Assembly: GCF_023217965.1 (NCBI RefSeq)
Contig: NZ_JALPSC010000002.1
Coordinates: forward strand, 1-64,000
Source: Prevotella sp. E13-27
GTDB taxonomy: Bacteria > Bacteroidota > Bacteroidia > Bacteroidales > Bacteroidaceae
DNA: 64,000 nucleotides
Direction: 5' to 3'
Every line of letters begins with the position of its first letter. The stretch's first letter is position 1. Position numbers and translations under genes: made by a program. Of this stretch, positions 59,361 to 64,000 are shown one piece after another. Under the pieces are notes generated by a model, which was given only the letters and a program-made list of their open reading frames with translations, had not been told where the DNA came from and did no database searches.

Positions 59361-60485
59361 CTATGTCTTGATGTGATAACGCGCAATATCATCGCAGCCC
59401 AGCCTCACCTCTTCAATGATTTCACGGCATCGCTGCTCGTTCATCTTAATCTTGGTGCCAACGGCTATAAAGTCTTTCAGGGTAGGATGCCCCGTACCAT
59501 TGACGGATGTAGCGTGTTCACCGTTATAGCCTTCAGTACAAAGGGTGAGGTCGTAGGCAGGGGCAAGATGCCACTTCCATGAGCCGTTTCTGCCTTTCAG
59601 AACGATGAAACTGAAATTCTTGCAGTGATCGTCTTTGTTGTCGGTCAGGTAGTTGAACACCATGCGACGGTACATTTCCTCAACGTCATGGGGATTCTGC
59701 GTCAAGTAACCTGTCAGTGCAAGTAGGTTGCTATAGTCGAGCACAGGATTAGAGAGCGATATGCAGAGTAAACCTCCAGCCGTTGCCGTATGGATTCTGT
59801 TGCCCTCTGCTTCAATGTCAAACCGTCGAGAAGCAAAGTATCGATCATTGAACAACTTGAAGTCAGGCACGTTTATGCCGCACTGTCTTGCCACTTCATT
59901 GTAGTGATACTCCTGCTGTCCCATGTCCTTCGGGTCGTAGGTGTGACGGAACTTGACCAACCAATGTCCTTCTTCATCCTCAAAGATGGCTTTTGGCCTT
60001 GCACCGCCGCTGTTACCGCTGTTATAGAGTAGAAGTCCGGCATCATCGTCCTGCTTTTCCTTCAACACCTCCAGGGCTTTCTCTTGCAACAAATCAAAGT
60101 CTGTTACATCCGTTCCCTGTTTGATCGAGGTTTCTGGTTCAAAGGTCAACGCTCCCATACCACCACTGCCTACTATGCTCAGACGGTCAAGCGCAGAGAG
60201 TTTAAAGTCGTCTATACCTTCCTTCTGCAACAGTTTGTGGAGCAGATAGCGGCCATAGCCATCGGGCAAGCTGTCTTCAAAGATGCCGAAATTACCAAAG
60301 AAAGGGGAGGGCTTTGCCAAGAACAGACCTGGACGTAGCGGTAGTTCCAATGGGGAAATGCTAAAGCCATCGGCCAGCCAAGAGTGTGCATACTCGAAAG
60401 CACACAACTTGTTGTCGGGGGTCAGTGATAGGGTTCCCACCAGTTGATCGTGGTATTTCACTTGGAGCAGTTCTATCTTCATCAT
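59361..60485 (-). CDS. hipA: HipA-type serine/threonine kinase toxin
   Basis: 374 aa, the shorter Bacteroidota form. An N-terminal domain (VKYHDQLVGTLSL, FGNFGIFEDSLPDGYGRYLL) is followed by the kinase core. Catalytic motif: NYLTDNKDDHCKNFSF. Metal motif: LAPAYDLTLC. The P-loop-like SIVGSGGMGALTF is also present. HipA toxins phosphorylate tRNA synthetases or other targets and cause growth arrest. It overlaps the hipB-like gene by 4 bases, a standard antitoxin-toxin order. No frameshift; key residues intact. Confidence 0.93.
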   Translation of the reverse strand: MMKIELLQVKYHDQLVGTLSLTPDNKLCAFEYAHSWLADGFSISPLELPLRPGLFLAKPSPFFGNFGIFEDSLPDGYGRYLLHKLLQKEGIDDFKLSALDRLSIVGSGGMGALTFEPETSIKQGTDVTDFDLLQEKALEVLKEKQDDDAGLLLYNSGNSGGARPKAIFEDEEGHWLVKFRHTYDPKDMGQQEYHYNEVARQCGINVPDFKLFNDRYFASRRFDIEAEGNRIHTATAGGLLCISLSNPVLDYSNLLALTGYLTQNPHDVEEMYRRMVFNYLTDNKDDHCKNFSFIVLKGRNGSWKWHLAPAYDLTLCTEGYNGEHATSVNGTGHPTLKDFIAVGTKIKMNEQRCREIIEEVRLGCDDIARYHIKT

Positions 60486-60820
60486 ACTCTATGCGCTTTT
60501 TTCTTGTTCTGGTTTCTGCGTATTTGTGTTAGTTCTTCCATTGTGGAATATTTAGGTTGGGTGAACAGGCTTTTTATCTCCGACGTGTAGCCCAGTGCAG
60601 TAGCAATACCAATGAGGTTTTTAAGAGAAATCAGCCCTTTCTGTTCAAACCTGACGATATTGCTTACGGCGACTCCTGACTGCTCGGCCACCTGCTCGCG
60701 TGTAAGATTCTTCTCTATGCGCCGTTTGCGGAAAGCATCAGCAATTTCTTTGGCTATATCATCAGAATTATTGAGAGTATAGCTATCAAGAACAGATAAT
60801 ATATTGTTTGTTTCTGTCAT
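60482..60820 (-). CDS. hipB: HipB-like helix-turn-helix antitoxin
   Basis: 112 aa Xre-type HTH: IAKEIADAFRKRRIEKNLTR, EQVAEQSGVAVSNIVRFEQK and GLISLKNLIGIATALGYTSE. The start is directly downstream of an operator (60830-60849), so it probably represses its own operon together with HipA. The C-terminus is basic. Confidence 0.92.
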   Translation of the reverse strand: MTETNNILSVLDSYTLNNSDDIAKEIADAFRKRRIEKNLTREQVAEQSGVAVSNIVRFEQKGLISLKNLIGIATALGYTSEIKSLFTQPKYSTMEELTQIRRNQNKKKAHRV

Positions 60821-60829
60821 ATTTTACAG

Positions 60830-60849
60830 GATAAGAATAATATCTTATC
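60830..60849. promoter_or_regulatory. HipB operator
   Basis: GATAAG-N8-CTTATC, a perfect 6-bp inverted repeat with the N8 spacing known from the E. coli HipB operator (TATCC-N8-GGATA). It overlaps the leader just upstream of the hipB start. Confidence 0.75.
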
Positions 60850-60854
60850 AGTTG

Positions 60855-60862
60855 CAAAGTTA
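60855..60862 (-). promoter_or_regulatory. -7 box of hipBA
   Basis: TAACTTTG read leftward, 35 bases before the start codon at 60820 and directly upstream of the operator, so HipB binding would cover the transcription start. Confidence 0.65.
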
Positions 60863-60932
60863 CAAAAGAATATTGAAACTACCAAGAGTAATACGGTTTT
60901 TATTGCCTGTAATGTGTTGTTTTTAACATAAC

Positions 60933-62321
60933 TTATCCGGTTTTGACCAGTTTCTGCTGAATGTCTGCGAGCAGTGACTTCAAAAAAGCCTCGTCCACAT
61001 CATCTAGCAGATTGATGATTTTACTTCTGTATTGGTTCTTGTTCCACTTCTCCATTTCGAGAGCTGCTGTTTCGGTAGCAGTCTCTATGTAGGGCTTCAT
61101 GGTGTTGTAAGACTTGTGTCCCGTACACTTCATCACGGTCTCAGGAGGTATGCCCATTGCGAGACTACATGAAACGAAAGTCCGTCGTGCGTCGTGGTTT
61201 GATATGATGTCGCAGAATTTATTTGAATCTTCTCTGCGTTCCGTTCCTATATAATATACCTCGGTAATGATGCGGTCTAATCCAGCAGCCTTGGCAGCAT
61301 CCTTAACGGCATCGTTAAGCTTTTGTGAACTTTGAATGTCGAACACCAGTCCATCTGGAGTTGCTTCATCCTTATACTTCTCCAGAATCCGACGTGCCTC
61401 TTCGGTAAGTGGGATGGTAAGATGCTCGCCTGTCTTTTTTGCAAACATATCAATGCGGCTGTCGCTTACATGAACAACCTTCAGACGTTTGAGGTCTGAA
61501 ACACGCAGGGAAGTGAATGCCATGAAACACCAAAAGTCACGAGCGCGCTCCAATCTACCGCTTTGATCGTTCTCAAATTTGAAGTGTGCAAAATGGAGTA
61601 ACTCGTCATAATGAAGGAATGTGACGGTCTTGGGTAGGACTTTGAGGTTGGTTTCAAAATTCAGGACAGTCGCAGGCACCTCATACCCCTCATTGGTGTT
61701 CAACCATTTCAGGAATCCTTTCAGCATCGTCACCTGCTTATTGATGGTACGGTTGCGGTATTCGTTCTGTATGTACCAGTCACGCAGTTTATACATGTGC
61801 TCAACCGTAATCTTGTCTGGACGAATGCGTGGGTTAGCCTTTGTGATATGCTGAAACGCTTGTGTGTACTTCTCCTTCGCCTGGTCATCCCAGTTCTTTT
61901 CTCGACCACATTCTTTCAAGAACAAGTCAATCATTTCCTTGAAGGATTTTTTCTTCTGTACTACAGCAGGTTGTGTTGCTTGTGCATCCACTCTCCCCAA
62001 GGCATAGTTGACCATTGTCTTCAACTCGTCGATAGTAGGAACAGTGTTTTTGAGTGCGCATTTGTCGAACACACTCTCAATCTCCTGGCGGTACTCTGCA
62101 ATGGCCTCGTTGATTTCCAGATAGGTGAACTTCATGCCACGCACATAATGAGTGGTTCCTTTCTTGGCTCTAAGCAAATCAGAATCCCACTTGTCAGGCT
62201 CTGCCCATACGTTAGTAAAGAATGAAACCTCAGATTTACTTTGGTTCCATCTTACCTTGATGCCAACCTGACCTGTACTCCCTTTTATATAGGGCCTCAT
62301 TGAAAATTTAATCTGAATCAT
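60933..62321 (-). CDS. Site-specific tyrosine integrase
   Basis: 462 aa, Bacteroides-type integrase with an N-terminal arm-binding domain (Arm-DNA-bind_5 type, MIQIKFSMRPYIKGST), a SAM-like core-binding domain, and the catalytic domain. Active-site residues are visible in SLRVSDLKRL (Arg), HDARRTFVS (His, Arg), TGHKSYNTMKPYIE (His and Tyr). It is 215 bases from the attachment-like sequence at 62536-62569 and points away from it, the usual placement at an element end. Intact. Confidence 0.95.
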   Translation of the reverse strand: MIQIKFSMRPYIKGSTGQVGIKVRWNQSKSEVSFFTNVWAEPDKWDSDLLRAKKGTTHYVRGMKFTYLEINEAIAEYRQEIESVFDKCALKNTVPTIDELKTMVNYALGRVDAQATQPAVVQKKKSFKEMIDLFLKECGREKNWDDQAKEKYTQAFQHITKANPRIRPDKITVEHMYKLRDWYIQNEYRNRTINKQVTMLKGFLKWLNTNEGYEVPATVLNFETNLKVLPKTVTFLHYDELLHFAHFKFENDQSGRLERARDFWCFMAFTSLRVSDLKRLKVVHVSDSRIDMFAKKTGEHLTIPLTEEARRILEKYKDEATPDGLVFDIQSSQKLNDAVKDAAKAAGLDRIITEVYYIGTERREDSNKFCDIISNHDARRTFVSCSLAMGIPPETVMKCTGHKSYNTMKPYIETATETAALEMEKWNKNQYRSKIINLLDDVDEAFLKSLLADIQQKLVKTG

Positions 62322-62535
62322 TTGCGTATCTCGACTTTAATTGTTTCTTTGTCTCAGAAAACATTGGGTTCCGCTGAGGTTCCAACTGATTTCGGAGGCG
62401 AAGGTACACTAAAAAATCGAGACCACCAAGAGGTTCCGCCAAAGGGATTAAGGATGATGAAATTTGATAAAAAATGATTTGTGGAGTATTTGTAACTCCT
62501 TGATAATAAAAGCAATTCTCATCAATCTTCATTAT

Positions 62536-62569
62536 GGGTTCTTATCCTGAATCTCCCTCTCTCTCCGCA
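62536..62569 (+). other. Attachment-site candidate, tRNA-Ser 3'-end-like
   Basis: The 3' part of this segment (GAATCTCCCTCTCTCTCCGCA) resembles the T-loop and acceptor end of a Bacteroidales tRNA-Ser (GAATCCC..TCTCTCCGCA), with the left part unlike tRNA. This fits an attR formed when an element enters a tRNA 3' end. The intact tRNA is not in the window. Confidence 0.4.
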
Positions 62570-62573
62570 AAAA

Positions 62574-62602
62574 GGCAGCAACTTTTTGGTTGCTGCTTTT
62601 TT
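62574..62602 (+). terminator. Rho-independent terminator after the att site
   Basis: Perfect 8-bp stem GCAGCAAC/GTTGCTGC with a 6-base loop, followed by TTTTTT. Typical of the terminator after a tRNA gene. Confidence 0.82.
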
Positions 62603-62830
62603 CGTGTTACATCATCGTCATGCAGCTCTGTCTTTTTGTGGTTCTTCTTCAATTTAGTTGAAAAGCAGAGGCTCCAGAAGAAGTTTCCTTTTAAGCAGTT
62701 CCAGACCGTACATGCCATACATGTCCCATTTGACCTCAGTACGAAGTAAAAATTATAAAAAATGTAAACTGCAATTGCGATGTTGTAACTTTGCCAATGT
62801 GTTTGAGATGCATCAGAAAGATACACACGA

Positions 62831-62896
62831 GCATTTAGTAAGAACGCACGCAGCGTTTGGTAAGAACGCCACAAGCAATTAGTAAGAACGCAAAGA
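62831..62896 (+). repeat. Three tandem 22-bp repeats
   Basis: Units 62831-62852, 62853-62874 and 62875-62896 share GC-TT-GTAAGAACGC spacing (core GTAAGAACGC in all three). They lie in the gap 62603-62993, which otherwise holds only AT-rich sequence with no credible gene. Confidence 0.7.
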
Positions 62897-62950
62897 AACA
62901 ACATTTGTTAATTTCGATGAGTAGATAAGAGGTGATTGGGTTTAAATTCG

Positions 62951-62958
62951 TATATTTG
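62951..62958 (+). promoter_or_regulatory. -7 box of the threonine-aldolase gene
   Basis: TATATTTG, a perfect TAnnTTTG, 35 bases before the ATG at 62994. The tandem repeats end 54 bases upstream. Confidence 0.6.
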
Positions 62959-62993
62959 CGCCAATTTTTCACATAATAAGGATATAAAGCGAT

Positions 62994-64000
62994 ATGATAC
63001 ATTTAGAAAGTGATTACAACAATGGTGCACACGAGGCTGTGCTGCGGAATTTTTTAGAGACTAACGCAGAGCGTACACAGAGCTACGGCGACGACCGCTT
63101 CAGTGAACAGGCGAGGACACTGATTCGTGAGGCTTGCAAGGCCCCCGATGCCCAGATATGGTTTCTCGCTGGTGGCACGCAGACCAACGCTACTATCATT
63201 GACTGTGTGCTGCAGCCTTACGAGGGTGTGCTATGTGCAGAAACGGCTCACATCAACGTACACGAGGCGGGAGCCGTGGAGTTCACAGGACATAAGGTAA
63301 TCACTCTGCCAGCTCACGAGGGAAAGCTCGCTGTCAGGGACTTGCAAGAGTGGCTCAAGGCTTACTTCGCCGACGAGACAGCTGAGCACATGGTGCGCCC
63401 AGGAATGGTCTATATTACGTTTCCCACTGAGCTTGGCACGCTCTATACGGCTGATGAACTGAAAGCGCTGCACGATGTATGCAGGCAATATGGGCTTCTG
63501 CTTTATGTGGATGGTGCGCGCCTGGCTTACGGATTGGCTGCGAGCAAGGATGTGACGTTGCCACTGCTGGCACAGATAGCAGACATCTTCTACATAGGCG
63601 GCACAAAATGTGGTGCGCTGTGTGGTGAGGCGGTGGTGTTTCCCCACGGCGATGCTCCAGGCCACATGCTCAGCCGCATAAAGCGCCACGGGGCGCTATT
63701 GGCGAAGAGTAGGGTAGTGGGTGTGCAGTTCGAGGCTCTGTTCACGAAAGATGAAGGCGAACCATTGTATATGAGCATTGGCACCAAAGCTGTGGTGTTG
63801 GCTATGCGCTTGCGCCGTCTCTTCGTCGAGCAATTGGGTTATAAGCCTTTTATCGACTCGCCTACGAACCAACAGTTCTATATCATCCCTAATGATGACC
63901 TGACGCGTCTGCACCAACACATAGGGTTCGAGGTTTGGTGTCCTGTGGATGAACGTCACACCGCCTGTCGATTCGTTACCAGCTGGGCAACTACCGATGA
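62994..64000 (+). CDS. Low-specificity L-threonine aldolase-like PLP enzyme (3' end outside)
   Basis: At least 335 codons; the frame is open at the window edge, and the family is about 340 aa, so only a few residues are missing. PLP fold type I: GGTQTNATI (cofactor phosphate loop), HINVHEAGAVEFTGHKV, VDGARLAYGL with the PLP-pyridine Asp, and the lysine in YIGGTKCGALCGEA. It cleaves L-threonine to glycine and acetaldehyde or acts on a related beta-hydroxy amino acid. Located beyond the att-like site, so probably host chromosome. Confidence 0.9.
   Translation, partial: MIHLESDYNNGAHEAVLRNFLETNAERTQSYGDDRFSEQARTLIREACKAPDAQIWFLAGGTQTNATIIDCVLQPYEGVLCAETAHINVHEAGAVEFTGHKVITLPAHEGKLAVRDLQEWLKAYFADETAEHMVRPGMVYITFPTELGTLYTADELKALHDVCRQYGLLLYVDGARLAYGLAASKDVTLPLLAQIADIFYIGGTKCGALCGEAVVFPHGDAPGHMLSRIKRHGALLAKSRVVGVQFEALFTKDEGEPLYMSIGTKAVVLAMRLRRLFVEQLGYKPFIDSPTNQQFYIIPNDDLTRLHQHIGFEVWCPVDERHTACRFVTSWATTD

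Noticed and set aside
62308..62532. A 74-codon leftward frame between the integrase and the att-like site
   Set aside because: No coding-like composition, overlaps the integrase start, and lies in the region expected to hold integrase-binding sites.
62831..62896. CRISPR array
   Set aside because: Units are directly adjacent 22-mers with no unique spacers and no cas genes are present.

Overview
The window looks like DNA from a Bacteroidota bacterium, most likely of the order Bacteroidales and close to Prevotella. The reasons are several TAnnTTTG-type -7 promoter boxes in front of genes with little Shine-Dalgarno signal, a BspA-type leucine-rich-repeat protein, families that I know mainly from Bacteroidales mobile DNA (DUF3871, DUF3853, DUF4942/Api92-like proteins, a Bacteroides-type tyrosine integrase), and a secreted protein with the short KGVYIVNGKKI-type C-terminus common in Prevotella. 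All assignments come from reading the sequence; no database was searched.

Layout. (1) 1-1421: 5' part of an unrecognised gene that runs off the left edge. (2) 1.7-10.1 kb: a complete type I restriction-modification locus (hsdR, hsdM, hsdS) with its own tyrosine recombinase and two silent hsdS cassettes joined by inverted repeats. It can in principle assemble 2 x 3 = 6 specificity subunits. (3) 10.15-17.2 kb: a tightly packed leftward run of 14 genes for stress and small-molecule enzymes: YgbA-like, YaaA, a C_GCAxxG_C_C redox protein, a Nim-like flavoprotein, a PLD-fold protein, a hotdog thioesterase, a HAD phosphatase, DUF1294, a nucleosidase-like protein, Lnu-like and Vat-like resistance homologues, and DUF4250. 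(4) 17.3-20.9 kb: a divergent rightward operon (cyclophilin, thioesterase, aldo/keto reductase, deoxyribosyltransferase-like protein, thioredoxin-like protein and small proteins). (5) 20.9-29.1 kb: mostly leftward, phage- or element-like genes (Gp88-like protein, D12 adenine methylase, LRR protein, GIY-YIG endonuclease, large SF2 helicase with an unusual P-loop, small paralogous proteins). (6) 29.1-29.75 kb: a divergent non-coding hub with a GTTACA iteron-like array and a strong hairpin. (7) 29.76-45.15 kb: a long rightward run of about 30 overlapping genes: DUF3871, M20-like peptidase, Sak/DUF1071 annealing protein plus PD-(D/E)XK nuclease, YopX, serine recombinase, Api92-like protein, DUF4942 methylase and many tiny proteins. 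(8) 45.15-53.9 kb: a promoter with a structured leader of about 420 nt, followed by an operon that I regard as the best candidate for an undescribed system. It encodes a glycine-zipper protein, an Hsp70-fold ATPase with a glycine zipper, a HerA/FtsK-type ATPase with a hydrophobic Gly/Ala segment, an HExxH metallopeptidase, small proteins, and a secreted protein with two CxxCxGxG motifs. (9) 54.7-56.6 kb: a large secreted protein and a 51-residue partner peptide. (10) 56.8-62.6 kb: the replication/integration end of the element (GTGTCA array, membrane-anchored DUF3987-like ATPase, DUF3853, CTCARTAAA array, hipBA with an operator, integrase, tRNA-like att site). (11) 62.8-64 kb: a tandem 22-bp repeat and a threonine-aldolase gene, probably flanking chromosome.

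How it fits together. The integrase, DUF3853, DUF3987 and the attachment-like sequence place the right end of an integrative element near 62.57 kb. The left end was not found and may lie outside the window. No conjugation or virion structural genes were recognised, so the element is probably mobilised by other means, or its transfer genes lie outside the window. The HsdRMS shufflon, hipBA, and the Hsp70/HerA operon would be its conflict or stability cargo. The annealing protein plus nuclease, the methylases and the helicase would serve its DNA metabolism.
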